DNA of 64,000 nucleotides, from contig OX359246.1 in the NCBI GenBank assembly GCA_947179485.1, positions 24,490,001 through 24,554,000 on the forward strand. Direction: 5' to 3'. The notes beneath the pieces are model-generated. The model was not told the origin of the DNA and did no database searches. It was given only the letters and a program-made list of their open reading frames with translations. This DNA comes from Allacma fusca. Lineage: Eukaryota > Arthropoda > Collembola > Symphypleona > Sminthuridae. The translations under genes were made by a program, and so were the position numbers. This document shows, one piece after another, positions 47,619-60,488 of the stretch. The stretch's first letter is position 1, and each line of letters begins with the position of its first letter.

Positions 47619-49847
47619 TATCCAGGACTCTGAGAGCTCTGATTGGTCTGACAGGGAAATTATGCTGGGCTTTGTACTCCGATAGCAGCGTGACTGCCTC
47701 AAACACGGAATTGATTTGAATAATAATACGGAGGCAATCACTGGAAAAACCTTTTACTCCTACGCTCGAGTATGAAAATAAACGAGGGAATTTTAAATTT
47801 TATTCCTAGAATTTGAAGGGCAAATCTGAGCATTTATCCCCCCCCCCCTAACTCTGTATATTTTAAGGGAAATACAAATTACAGCCCCAGTTGTGTAAAA
47901 AATTATTTCAGGAAACATTTCGGATATTTTTTAAAAAATTCGGAAAATCTTTCACAATTTAATTTTTTTTCAGCGGCACTTTTTGAAATAGTAATTTTGG
48001 GTTTGGAGAATTTATACTGTAATGTAAATGTAGGCAGGCATATGTAGAGATTTACAATTTAAACAAATACAAAACTTTCCCTTGTGTGTGTTGTGGACAT
48101 AGGAGAAGATCAATATTTGAAGTGCTAATTGATCGGGCTCGGGCCACGTGTAAACAAATGGTTGGAAGGGAGTACATATGTATTTCCATAGATCTGAGTC
48201 CACTCATGTATACATTGACATTAGCTCCAAGTTTTTATGTATGGGCCGTTGTTAATTTTTTTTTTTTTTTGTTTGTGTGCTGGGATAGGGAGATAACGTC
48301 CGTATAATTTGTAGGGTATAATTAATTCAACATATGTTCCCCTGTTGGAAGAGATTTTCTCGGAGAGAGTTCGAGAGAGAAGAATCTTTTGGAGAGAAGT
48401 ATGTCAGTGGTGGAATTGCCACGTGGAATGAATCATGTACATACATAAACCTGGGTTCACATTAGGGAAGAATTACTTTCGGAAATTTTACCCTCAAGTA
48501 ACTCCATTATATATACAAAATTCCTAAATTACAGTACAATTTTTTCACTCCCATTTTTTAAAATTCCCTTAAAAATTTTGTCAGGTCACCCAAAATACCA
48601 TTTGGATATTTACCCTTGCCTTGCCCTGAACAATATAAAATAACTATATAAAATATATATAATAACAATATAAAATAACAAAACAAAATAACTGATACAA
48701 TTCCTGGAATGTTTCTTGGAAGCGAATTTTATTCGAACTTCAAAAAAAATTTATAAGAATTTTATAAAGCAATTTATACACACTGGGAAATAAATCCAAA
48801 AAAGAAAAAATAATTCCCTCAACAAAAATTACATGCATCTACATAATGAATGGCTGATTTTTGAAAGAGTATTTAATTCTGCGGAAAATTTTTGACAAGC
48901 AGAAATAATAATAATTTACAAGCAAAAATTAATTTGGGTCAAAAATCTCCATAGAAATAATTTTCTCGAGTTGATCTCCTGCCCGAAACAATCCTTGTTT
49001 ATTTTTGGGAAAGAGCTCCCTCTGCCCTGATTGTGAGTTAGTTCTTGGGAAATAATTTTAATTTAATAATAGTATAGAGGCTAAATGGATGACTTTGTAT
49101 TGGGAAGATTTTCCATGAGATTCAACGTGTAGAAAATGACCAGGAGCAAAAGCTGGAGATAATTGTGAGAGTTTTGTTAATTAACTCTCAAGTTATAGGG
49201 CAGTGGAAAATTAAAGCAATGTTTTGTAATTATTATTATTAAAAATAATATTAATTTCCTCCTTCCAGGGTTGCTCCACTGGCAAAAGTGTGCATATTTA
49301 AAGTACATACTGTAACTGCACTTGCTGCAGTAATAATTATAATTGTGAGGCTCTGAAATAATTTAGTGGATCAGGAAAGAAGGTTTTTTCCCACGCTTTT
49401 GTGCAGCTTGAAGCCTTCTGAGTCCCTGGTAAAAATCCAATGATGAGGCAATGCATCAAAAGTGTAGAGGATCCCAGGAGTTTTTCAACGGCAGTAGTTC
49501 CTTCCCAGAAGTTCTCAAAAATTGGAGCGTGTGAGAATTTCCTTGTATAGCGTGTCAAGACTATATAGCTCTCAAGGAAGGCTTATGTAAGGTGAGGTTA
49601 TAGGCTGGACGTCTGCTCCTAGACTTTAGCACGTCCTTAAATGCCAAGGAATACAAATGACATAAAAATGAATGAGCATCTGTAATGTGTGGCAGGGAAG
49701 TGAGGACTTTTCCAATGGTATTTTTCCTTGCCCATTAAAAATACATTATAGGTACATATATATGGAGCCTCTTGGGAGTAAGACATTGTACTTATTTTCT
49801 ATGACAAATCCTATATAGGCAGAAAACGTGTAGTAATATTTCCTTAG

Positions 49848-49950
49848 TATGCACAGTTGTATGTATGTACATAAAATGTAGTTGTATGTATGTACATAAA
49901 ATGTAGTTGTATGTATGTACATAAAATGTAGTTGCATATATGTACATAGT
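49848..49950. repeat. 25-bp tandem repeat (GTTGTATGTATGTACATAAA)
   Basis: Four units of GTTGTATGTATGTACATAAA plus ATGTA; the last is GTTGCATATATGTACATAGT. It looks like an expansion of the dispersed TATGTACATA word found across the window. Confidence 0.93.
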
Positions 49951-51736
49951 ATGTATAGTCCTATGTAATAATAAAATAAATAACATTTACACGTAATTTA
50001 TAAACTGTCTTATGGGACTCAACTTTGTGTACTTTAAATTCCTGTGTATACGTAAATACTCTATGTATGTACATATCTATGGGAATGTTTTTTTACATAG
50101 ACATGACAATCATTAGAGTAATTACCGAAGCTTGAGGACTATATTTAGGGAACGTGCTAATTGGCCGAGGATCATTACCAGAGTGGGATTACCATGCTAA
50201 AGACACTAGACTATACCCCTTGAGTTCTTTTTTGTCGAATAAATAAAACAATTTGACTACTTTGTTGTTTCACATTATAGTGAGCTGAAACATTTGCATT
50301 TGACTACATCAAAAGCCTAGAGTCACTCTCAAACTTGGGTTGTTTACACATCCATGGGATTATGTACATTTAAAAAGAACATGGACGGAAACGGAACACG
50401 TCAAGTTTACATTAGTTTACATTCTGTTCCATGCCCAAGTGGCCCGAGTTCAAAGTCAAGGAAGAACAAAAACTTCCGCTTGTTACTTTCTCATGAGTGA
50501 AAATTCATTTGGGAGTAAAATTAGCAAAATTCATATTCAAATGAATATTTTTGCATTTCATTGGGCACATGGGCTCAGGGAGCTAACTCCAATTTATGGG
50601 TTTTACTTATATGGACCCGCAATTACGAATTTCTTCCTCTAGCAGATATTCTCTGTATGATGTTTTGTAAACGGAACAAAATATTCCCTGAAATTTTTGA
50701 CGAAATACGTAAACTGTTGGGAAATTATTTAATATTGCAAATATTGTCAGAAATTTGCGAGAATAATTCTGGCCCTTAAAAATCAACGGAATAATAGTCA
50801 AATTTTACGTAACTAAAGATGTGGGCATAAAATATTGCAGAATGTGCTCTGCTTACGAAGCAGTTTCGTATAAAAAGGGGAATGTCCAGCATTGTCCAAA
50901 TTTTACCCTTTAAATTATTGCCCGTAAAAAAGGGCAGACGGGAAAATTTTAAAATACCTTTTTTTCCTTGCTCTATTTTTTTTTTGATTCTTGGACAATT
51001 GCCAGTCAATCTTCACAATTTTATGTGGAGTTGGAGGAATTCATCGTACAAGGATTTCAGGATATAACTTCGTCTTTAAGAGGAAGATTGATTCCGTGGT
51101 AAAAAAAAAATTTGAAGATAATAAACTGTGAGAAATTTTTTTGAGGGAATGCTTTTAAAAGGAGGCCGTCATAGGGAGGGTTGCCTGTGTAAATGGATAG
51201 GAAGATGAAATGAGTCTCTGGCCATGTAATCTTTTGATGCACAGAGCTGCACCAGCAACTTTGGCCCATTTGCTTCCACGGGGATTCTAAAAAATAAGGT
51301 TTTTGGTTGGAAGTTAGGAAAATGCACGAGGATGGTCAGTCATTTGGAAGGGAATTGAGTGGACAGAGGTTGGTTCAGAATTCAATGGTGAGGGAGTCAA
51401 TGAGTAAGTCAGGGATCAGCAGTCCATGGAAGTGTCAATAGCATTGGTTTTTATACGCTCTGACAATTTCCAGCCTCTTCCTATATATTCGACGTTATTA
51501 TTTCCGAATCATTGCTCCTCACACTCTTGGTCAGTCAACATTGAGCATACGTGTTGAGAAGGATTTTTTTTTCTCATGTCCGCATCTTCCTTCCTTAAAG
51601 CAGCACTTTATACGAAAGCAGAGATCCTTGATATAGGGTGGCCTGCCTTTTAAGAGCGCGTCTCTGTAAATGTAAACCAAAGCGATTGGATGCATTTTTT
51701 TGGAGTGCAATGTTAAGTTTTTTCTTATGAAGCAAA

Positions 51737-51770
51737 AATAATAATAATAATAATAATAGTAATAATAAAA
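51737..51770. repeat. (AAT)n microsatellite
   Basis: About eleven AAT/ATA units with a single G interruption. Confidence 0.95.
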
Positions 51771-52213
51771 GATGATTGGAGAATTACACTAAATATTTTG
51801 GTACAGGTGCTTTTAATTCAAAAAATTTCCAATTTAATTTCCCTGTACCTCAAACGCACGGACTGTAAATACAAGCACGAGCTGCACTGTAGGCAGGAAT
51901 TGATAAAAAGCACGTGTCCATTCAAAAACAGGTTTTTGCAGACGAACATATGTGTGTTCTGGATCGTGATGTAACATAAATTGTGTTGGATGGATTCAGG
52001 ACTTAATTTTAGCTATTAGCCAAAATCCATTGCACTTGAGTGAGGAAGGCAGAGCTAGATATTATATAGTGTATGGTAAGGTATAATGATATAGAATTGG
52101 CTTCAATCAGGATCGTAAGTATATAGTGGAAACTATTACAGGTGTAATAACTCCGCCAAATAAGATAGAGATTAAAGTTCGGCTCTGAGGATGAGGATAA
52201 TTATCAAGAGGTG

Positions 52214-52242
52214 GCGCCAGTTTTTTAAGGAACCACTGGCGC
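52214..52242. other. Short hairpin-forming inverted repeat
   Basis: GCGCCAGT at 52214-52221 and ACTGGCGC at 52235-52242 form a perfect 8-bp GC-rich stem with a 13-base loop, unusual in this AT-rich setting. It lies 0.3 kb from the tRNA-derived sequence and may belong to the same inserted element. Confidence 0.5.
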
Positions 52243-52525
52243 GAAAATATTTTGAATTACTAATAGCACAGAATTACGGCCATTTGAAACACAGAATTGA
52301 TTCCCTAAATAATATTGAAAATAGTGAGCAACGAGACACTTGTTCCATTCAAACAGAAATTCTAAATTGTAAAAATTAAGTCACTCAAAAATTTTTCCAG
52401 AATTTTGGTTGTGTGTATTAAAAATATTTTTAAACATCAATACCCTCACTGTAGCTGTCGCATGTATGATGGAGCGCTTAATGGTAAACTTTAATAGGAA
52501 AAAATGTATTTTACCATCGAGCAAA

Positions 52526-52611
52526 GTTAGTGACCCCACTGGGATTCGAACCCGCTCCTCCGACGAAAATTACTACAAGTTTTAACTGCTCAGGCCAAGG
52601 AGCCCGCTTCG
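52526..52611 (-). repeat. tRNA-derived sequence (SINE head or tRNA pseudogene)
   Basis: On the minus strand GGGTTCGAATCCC (52553-52541) is a perfect RNA polymerase III B-box and T-arm. TTGGCCTGAGCAGTTAA, around 52597-52582, fits an A-box and D-arm. The two are spaced as in a tRNA. The 5' and 3' ends (GCGGGCTCC and AGTGGGGTCAC) do not pair as an acceptor stem, so this is not a functional tRNA. A SINE head is the likely reading; a decayed tRNA gene is the alternative. The A-rich tail is not obvious. Confidence 0.65.
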
Positions 52612-55600
52612 GCGTTCATGCTTGTTATATTCCAGTCCCGCGTACGTAATTCAAACCATGCTTCACGTCCGTGACCCTTCTGACCTGAAAAATTGACCTG
52701 GGCCAATCCCACAAATTTGCACAATAATACAGACTATAGGCCCTTCTAATATCTCATTCTTCTCAGGCACTCTTTAGAAGGGAAGAATCCTTTTAAATAA
52801 CCCTGCAGCTCCTTGTTATGTATCTACCTCTATATAAAAATTCCTTGACTCGCACAAAGGAAGCTAATAAGATTTAAAGGGAAATAATAATTATTATTGT
52901 AATGTTTTATGGCACAAACTGTGTTTGTAGGCTGTCGCTTTGTCCCTGCCCATTCACACTTGTTACTTAATCCTTATGATCGCTCGAGTCATTAATTAAG
53001 AATTGTACTGCAAGTCATCCCCTTCTCTCTCTCACTAATTACAATCGTACCCAGCATTTAAAAACCCATCCAATACAAACAATAATGCTAATTTCCCATC
53101 ACAAACCCATCATACATGAGTACATACTTAATTGAGCATGTTACCAGATCATTGTTGCAAATCCAAGAAGCGTCATAGCCTCAATCAAACATATACGCTT
53201 GCAAAATAAATTGCTTCACAGCCCTCCACTAGTACTGTAGTAGCATAGGAAACAAAAACTCCCGTTTGACTCAATGGGAATTTTTTGTTACCTTCCACCA
53301 AACAGCACATGCAGGACAGCCCCCTTTTAACGCCCCTTATTATTAGCACACTATTCCTCCATAAAATAAATAAATAAATACACTTTCCACAAAACCCTAA
53401 TCACAAATCTCCCTCACCCCCTTTTATTTCTGGATGGCCGTTATAACGAGACCCTGCCCTTTACAATCCATTCACTCGTTTGTTACACTTTTGAAGTCAG
53501 GTGTGCCATGTGACCATGAATCAGTTCTATGCTTGCGGTTTGGAATTTAATTCCAGTCATTATTTCCTAACATGTGCTATCAAAGGTTCAAAAGTACAGT
53601 CATTCCTTTTTGCCCAGCTCCTCATAAATAAAACACTTGTTTTTCTCCAGGGCAAAAAATGCTTACATATTTTAACTCCTCTTGCACAAGGGCTCTGTTA
53701 TATCCAAAATCTACTGTGCAAAATATCCACTGGATTTAACTGCACTCTCAAAGTACGTATCAAGCTCTGTAATAAATTCCCTCGCTTAATTCCACCACCT
53801 CAAGAGTCATGACTCATTCACGGAATTTAATTATTTTTTAAATGCGAAAGCCACAAATAGCAAAAGCAAAAACTGTCCGTAAAATAACATTCCTCGATGG
53901 GAAATTACAGTTTAATTTTTATAGTGTTACGAATTAAATTACTAAAATTTGTATCCCGCTCACATTTATTCCTCCCATCCCTTTTAGCCCATAAAAACCC
54001 TATAATATTTATTTTTTTACAAGCATATCTCAAACCTCCCATAAAACATGAGTGTCAATAGTGGTTCAAATTTTATTGGTGACAGTGACAGTCCCATATA
54101 TTTTAATGGGATTAAAAAAACAATTAACAGAGTTTACAAAATATACGAAAATATTATTATTATAGTTGGGGGAAAAAATTATTCATTACACCAGCCTTGA
54201 GTGTAGTTTTTAATTCTGCTTAATTACACTGTCACATTTAAAAATTACCAAAATAAATAATTATTTAAATAAATATTGAAGGATTCTGACAACAAACCCT
54301 TTGGAGCAAATCCAGAAATTACTGAGCGTGACATTCGTTAGAATAAGAGCCTCAATTGAGAAGAAACATTTATATGACTTGGCAAATATAAGCGTGACAA
54401 AATCCAGTATTTATTTTCCAGTGAAGACAACTCATTCAAACGTTTAATTACTCAGAATTTTTAAAAACATTCCAAATTTATTTGTGTAATAAGGAGAGGT
54501 TTATTTTTTGAGGTGAGATTATAGACTTGACTCTTAATAATATTTATTCTACGTCTTGTATTTATAGTAAAAGCTTTCGGAGGAAAAATATTTTTGCCCA
54601 TAATAAAAATAGTAAGAGAATATCAGGGGAATGAGAAATCCCTCTCAAAGCTCCTTTGATTGCCCATTGAAGAGCTTCTGTGAATTGAGAAGACTTCCAA
54701 GGGGTGTAAACCTCTACAGTGCAATTTCACTATATGCAAAACTCCTTTTTCCCCTCGGACCTTTTAATACAGCTCATTGTAACTTTTTAGTATAGGAACG
54801 AAAAAAAATCCCCGAAAAATTAAATATGAACATGTACAGAAGAACCTTAGAAATTAAAATTGTGAGGGAGTATTTTTTATTTAGAAAGGGGGCCGTTGTA
54901 GCCAATTCTCAGTGTATTTTGCTCCAAGCATTAGTCCAACTCTCCCAAGACATTTGCTACACAGACACATTTAACTGAACAGAACACTCGATCCTGGCCA
55001 GTTGTCAGTCTCAGTCCTAACGCTCAGACTATAGCACACAGAGACAGGGGGGAAATCCGCACTCGAGCCTATATGTTACTATAGTAAAAACTGTACAACT
55101 CCTGTATAACTTTGTATATTAAAAAGTGATCACACAAAAAAAAATACAAAATCATTTTCCAATAATATTTATTTTCCAGAAATAAATGCTAAAATGTTCC
55201 AGTAGTGTGTTTGTGAATCTTGTGCGTTATTATTTTTATATCTAATAGTAAAATGTGAAGAGCAAAATTGTTATTTTTTTTGTGGATATCAATTTCAAAA
55301 AGTGTTTTGCTTAAATATAATTTCGATAGAAATTGAGTTCTGCATGGTGTGTTTTTTTTTGTGTCGTAAAATTTTTGGTGCTAAAAATTTATGTGAATTT
55401 TCTTCTTCCTGGATGGATTCATTTGAGGGAGTCTGAATTTTTAACGGTGGGTTGCGGACTCTTGGTAAATTTATAGGGGCATTTGATATGCTACAAAGAA
55501 GCCGTTCTAGGGAGGCTGGACTGTGTCGTAATAAATTTAAGGGAATAATTTCCTGTAATTTAAGAATTTTTTTAAACTCCAGACCCTATATGACCCGATT

Positions 55601-57102
55601 AGGCGGAATTGTGTTGAAGGATGATTTACAATTTGAACAATTACCGCAATTACAGGATCATTAAATTCAAAAAGGGCTATGTTCAATTTGGGATGCTCTC
55701 TCTCTCTCTCTTTTTTTTTCTCTCTCTCTCTCTCTCTTTCTCCATCCCTGGTGCTCAATTTAAGGGTAATTGAATTAAAACTGCAGTCAATTCACACACA
55801 CTACTGGTTCAATTCACACTTGATATTATACGCTCCCAGCCTTGATAATATCCCTACAGTCGGACGTCCTTATGATGGCTATTTCTCAATAACATTTTTG
55901 TACATGCTCAAAAAAGTGTCTATAGAATTTTCATTGGAACATTTTCCTTCAGAAATTTCAATTCTTTTGAAAATCCGTTTAGGAAGAAATTTTGACAGTA
56001 AAACTTTGACTTTAAATTTTTTTGACTCATAAAATCATAGGAAATTTGTACTGTTAATTAAATTCACTAAAGATTTTTTTACAGAAATTTCTACCTCTGG
56101 AGCGTTAATGACTGTAAAAAAAATCTTATCCTTGAACTTGACATGGGATATTTTTACTTTTTGGGATAAAAATCCTATATATGTACATATATATGTAAGA
56201 CGTGATGATATGGATAAAGGTCGTTTCCACACATATTCAAATCGTGTTTTTTCTTCCTCAGCAGACATTTTCCAAGAGCTCAATCAGACCTTCAAATTCC
56301 CTATTCATCTTTTATCAGAACATAATCTTTTTTTTTTATGAATACGAAAAGAGCCTAACCGCCAGGAACGTGAGCTCAGTGATCAGGATTAGCATATTTA
56401 AGGGAAAAAAACGTATTTAAAAAGCGTACAATATAACAGTATAAGGACTTCCACTTACAAATGCAATCCAGTAGCCTATTTAAGTTGAGATGAGGAAAGC
56501 CATTAGGGAAATTTACAGAGTCTTGTTACAAGGGCCGTTTCCCTATTACAGGTAAAATGGTCGAGCTTACAGTCATTTTTTGATTGTAAGGGAGGGTCTG
56601 GTCATAAAGAAGATCCAATATTTTCTTCCTTGCAAAATAAAAACCCATGGAGTAGATACGCAGTGAGTGAGGGTTAAGGGACATGCTCGGGTGGATTTTG
56701 TTGGTTTGAAATATATATAAAAAAAAGATACGTACTTGTATTATTGTTGTTGTTATCAGTTTTTGCATCGTTGAAATGCGTCTGCATCGGGATTGTGAGG
56801 CACAATAGGGAAGCTAATAATAGCCCCATTGTTGTGCTTTTTTTGCGGAAACTAACTCCTGACTGAAGAGCTACCTTTGAAACAATAGAGGAGATAATTG
56901 CTATTGTGGCTATAGGCATATATGTACGTATCTATATATGTACGTATAGCTAAGAATACATGTACGTACATATGTAAGAACGCTCAGGTCTTACACATGT
57001 AATTTGTTCGCATGGAGAGAGCGTATGTTTAAACAGGGGAGGTGCTTCTAATGCATAGCTCTAAATATGACTTTGAAATTCCCATTGACTTCTATACGTA
57101 TA
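52612..57102. other. AT-rich DNA without credible genes
   Basis: Contains a solo GGCCGTTATAACGAGACCCT at 53439, a CT microsatellite, a CTCTACAGTGCAATTTCACT end at 54711, and dense TATGTACATATATATG and ACGTACATATGTAAG words at 56.17 and 56.93 kb. The 103-codon frame at 53501-53812 has no recognisable domain. Confidence 0.55.
55695..55742. repeat. (CT)n microsatellite with T9 interruption
   Basis: Two CT tracts flanking a T-run, about 48 bp in total. Confidence 0.95.
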
Positions 57103-57378
57103 CAGTGAAGTCTCGTTAGAAGGGACTTTTTTCAAATAATATTTATTATTTAAAAAATCCCAATTTTGTCTATACACCTCACTTTTTCATTCAGCATTTT
57201 TTTAAATGAGTATTTTAAAAAACTTGGTTATAACGGCCGGCTCTCCCAAGCCTTATGCTCCAGTCCTCCAAAAACATTTTGTGGCTTTCAATTAATTTTA
57301 AAAATATGATTGGAATTTTTTCTGGGAATTTTTTTTTTCCTAAGATAAATCCATGACCGTTATATAGAGGCTCCACTG
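57103..57378. mobile_element. Candidate MITE, CAGT...ACTG (276 bp)
   Basis: Left end TA|CAGTGAAGTCTCGTTAGAAG. Right end read as reverse complement CAGTGGAGCCTCTATATAAC, so the ends agree at roughly 70% over about 25 bp. An internal GGTTATAACGGCCGG near 57232 is a further half-site. No coding capacity. Confidence 0.5.
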
Positions 57379-58134
57379 TGACTTACAAGTCTGTTTCAAG
57401 ACACTATCGGAATTGACCATCTCTGGTATCTACATGTAGTGTTAAAACCTTTGAGAACACTTGACGAGCGAAGGAGTGAAGGTTGGGGAAATGTCCGTAT
57501 GTACGTCAATGTTAAAACATACGTATGAATTTACATGCTCTTTCTCTCTCTCTCTCGAGTCTCGATCATCTTGATCAATCCCCTCGTCATCAAGGATTTT
57601 TTTTTGCTTTAACTTAGGAGGAATTTCTGATCCAGAGTTGTGATACTTGGAAGTAATTATTTTTTTATTCCTTCACAACTTCCTCATAGGTTTTGAGATT
57701 AGAGTGGAATTCTTCTCTAAGCATTACATTTCATACGAGTCTATAAGCCTTGGATTTGTATCCCATTGCGAGCGTACATACCTCCTATGGATATATCATT
57801 GGGAGGGTAATTAACAGGGACTTTTACATTAGAAACGTTACATAAGATCCTCAAGAACCTTCAACTGTGACAGAAACCATCTGTGGAGAAATTACATTGA
57901 ATTTGTAATAACGGTCCAGAAATTTCACTAAGAAGAATTTTTAAGAGATATTCCATTATTGAGTCTGTTACGGGTAAAAAATGCTTTTAAAATTAATGGA
58001 TAATATATGGATATGAGATATAGGGCTGACAAAAAGGTATAGAGACTGTAAATGTCAATTTCTAAGAAAAAAGGTCCCTCTGGAAAAATCCCGTTAGGGA
58101 TACCCTCGAGAGAGAGAGAGATTCAAAACTGGAC

Positions 58135-58593
58135 ATGGCCATGATTGGTGTAATGACCTCAATTGAGATCATTTTTTCCCTCAGCACTTATTTACAGGTT
58201 CAGATAAAATTATATATGTTAATACATATGTGTTACGCTTTTAAAGCTCTATACCTGAGCCAAGGGACAATCATCCGTAAATTACATTTTAGGATCCTGG
58301 CGCCATATCTTACCATTACTATATGGCTAAGATATAGCCTTGCATTCCTTGACAGAGTGCAGAGTGCACTCATCTCCTTGCTCAGAGATCTCCAGATATC
58401 AAAGGCACTGTCCACTGTGTGGAGCAATATAAAAAAAATATTTTTGTCAAGAAAAAAAATGTCAGGAAATATTTTCAGGGAAATTTTTCCAATTTGGGGT
58501 AAGGATTTTGAGAGGTTTAATTTAACAGGGATTTTTCATATGAATTATGTATCAATGGGGCAGAGCCCTTTGAGAAGCTTCCTTTCTTTTTAA
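58135..58593 (+). CDS. 152-codon open frame, probably fortuitous
   Basis: This is one of the longest open frames outside simple repeats and the SLC7A14-like gene. It is rich in Ile, Leu, Phe and Ser, with hydrophobic stretches, as AT-rich DNA gives by chance. It has no recognisable domain and no splice-type borders. An overlapping 64-codon minus-strand frame exists. Reported because of its length; no function assigned. Confidence 0.1.
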   Translation: MAMIGVMTSIEIIFSLSTYLQVQIKLYMLIHMCYAFKALYLSQGTIIRKLHFRILAPYLTITIWLRYSLAFLDRVQSALISLLRDLQISKALSTVWSNIKKIFLSRKKMSGNIFREIFPIWGKDFERFNLTGIFHMNYVSMGQSPLRSFLSF

Positions 58594-59204
58594 TTTCCAT
58601 CTCTTTCCCTCCAGGCTATAAAATTCCTCATTAAATTCCATTGGGATTCTTTCCCTCGGAAAAACGCTTATCATTTGCATTTACATACATATGTGCATTC
58701 ATATACTATAATTACTATATATGGCATACACATCTATATGTAAGCTATATACAGTACCTATGTACGTATGCACCTGTAACAAATGAAATTTAGAATGCCC
58801 TGTAAGAGCTCTTGTACAAAAATAGTTAATTGCACTTTTATTATTGTTTCACATTAAAGGGATTTTCCTTTGGACGCGGATACTTAAGTCATTTTTCTTC
58901 TGAGTGTAGATACCTACATATACGTACGTACGTATGTATGTACATATGTATTCACATGCACGTCTTTTACAGTAAGTATTTTAATTCCAGAATGTGAGAG
59001 TTATCCCTTGGATTTTATAATGAAGGAGTGCATCTGCGGAAGGGATTATCTTCAAGAATTAATGACGTATGTATGTACATATGTAATTACATATGTATAT
59101 GCAATAGGGCACTTGGGTTTTGTCAAATGAGATTTCCTGCAGCCCAGACAGTAAAAAGAATTTTGCATGAAAGTGAATGCACTTTCCGTGTCTGAGGGAA
59201 TATG

Positions 59205-59265
59205 AAATTCTTTATGTATTTTTGTATGTATTTTTGTATGTATTTTTATATGTATTTTTGTATGT
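59205..59265. repeat. 12-bp tandem repeat (TATGTATTTTTG)
   Basis: Five units of TATGTATTTTTG with one A/G change. On the minus strand it reads as a short Lys-Ile-His repeat, which is not a gene. Confidence 0.93.
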
Positions 59266-60070
59266 GCAGTCGAGGGTTCTAACAATTCCGGGCTCTAATT
59301 TACTCAAGGTAGAAATTATGCGAAGATGAATTTTTTCAGATCATCGCATTACTTTTACATAATCCATCATTTAAGATATGATTTTAACATTTATCTGGAG
59401 ATGGCTTTTAAAGGGAATTTCCTTCACCATAGGAAAGCCTAAATGCTGCCACTATTTTACTTATTGGCTCATTTGCAACAATTGAATCGTTTTTCAAACG
59501 ATTTTAAGGCTCATTTGTTGTAAATAGCGTTTATGTAAATGCCAAGGCCTTGTCTTAATTTTTTTTGATGAGGGCTCTTTCAACTGGTCTGCCTTCAGCT
59601 GATGATATGAATGAAGACATGTTCAGATCGTGATGCTATTTTGACATTTAAATTGGAGAATTCTGAATAAATTGATGCTTTTGAGTAGATGCCTTCAGTT
59701 TGTAATCCAAAGGGATTTCTTACAACGATCACAAATCCCCCAGAAGTGTAATATTCAGAGTGATTTGTAATTTATTACGAAAGATGTTACTGACCTAGAG
59801 CTCGTTAATAGGCTTTGGAGTCTAATATTTTAAAATTGGGATGGCGGGAGAATTTGAATGCATTTATGAAAAATGTATGTTCCTGTGTTGTAGGTTTTGA
59901 AGGCTGGATTTCGGAAGATTTTTGACATGTGTTACAATAAGTGAGGGATGTTTTAAGGGCGGTTTCCCCAATTCCAAAGGAAAAGGACTGGGATTTTTTT
60001 CCCCGGGAAATTTCATGAAGTAAAAAAAAGAGAGCTAGAAAAAAAAGTTGTGCAACATGTTGTGCTTCAG

Positions 60071-60220
60071 ACGGAAAAACTTTTGGGGACCATCCCATGG
60101 GAATCGAAATGGGGGGAGTGGGAGCAGCAGTTTGGACTCAACTTTGGCTTCATCTCCAACCAATAATGCTCCTTCCAGTGCTGGGGCTCCAGGGCAGGGA
60201 AAGAATGGACTTAAATCTGG
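60071..60220 (+). CDS. Candidate internal coding exon, Gly/Ser/Asn/Pro-rich, unknown gene
   Basis: Bounded by acceptor GTTGTGCTTCAG|ACGG and a strong donor TCTGG|GTAAGTAC; 150 bp, phase 2 in and out. The open frame encodes RKNFWGPSHGNRNGGSGSSS then LDSTLASSPTNNAPSSAGAP and GQGKNGLKS. This is a disordered-type linker typical of signalling, transcription or scaffold proteins. The stretch is clearly more GC-rich than its flanks. Another frame is also open here, but only this one has the low-complexity composition expected of coding DNA. I cannot name the gene, and no neighbouring exon is certain. In phase it could follow the candidate first exon at 43308-43384, 16.7 kb upstream. Confidence 0.5.
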
Positions 60221-60364
60221 GTAAGTACAAACTTCTTTATAACGGCCCTTTGAAAATTCACCCAAAGTCAACAAACACTCTCATTGATGTGGGAGAGAGT
60301 GTTCTCAGAAAAGGAGAGAAAATTCCAGGGCATTTTGTACAAATACGGGCATGCATGTGTACAA

Positions 60365-60488
60365 TGCAGGCGGACCTCCATATAACGGCCGGATTGTTAA
60401 CATTGACTCTGGATGTGTGCATTTAGTCGGATAGAAATGGAGGAATTATTTCCGGCCGACTATTATAACGAGGCTGGCTTGTACTGCA
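60365..60488. mobile_element. Candidate MITE or inverted-repeat element (about 124 bp)
   Basis: Left arm TGCAGGCGGACCTCCATATA then ACGGCCGG. Right arm CCGGCCGACTATTATAACGA then GGCTGGCTTGTACTGCA. The right arm's reverse complement matches the left with small gaps (TGCAG...CCTC...TATAA...GGCCGG). It lies in the intron just after the candidate exon 60071-60220. Confidence 0.5.

Larger units (their letters stand above)
47619..52190. other. AT-rich DNA without credible genes
   Basis: Apart from the 25-bp repeat at 49.85 kb and the AAT microsatellite I see no features. Open frames at 50340-50642 plus and 51057-51269 minus lack splice or family support. A run of ten or more C occurs near 47840. 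Confidence 0.55.
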
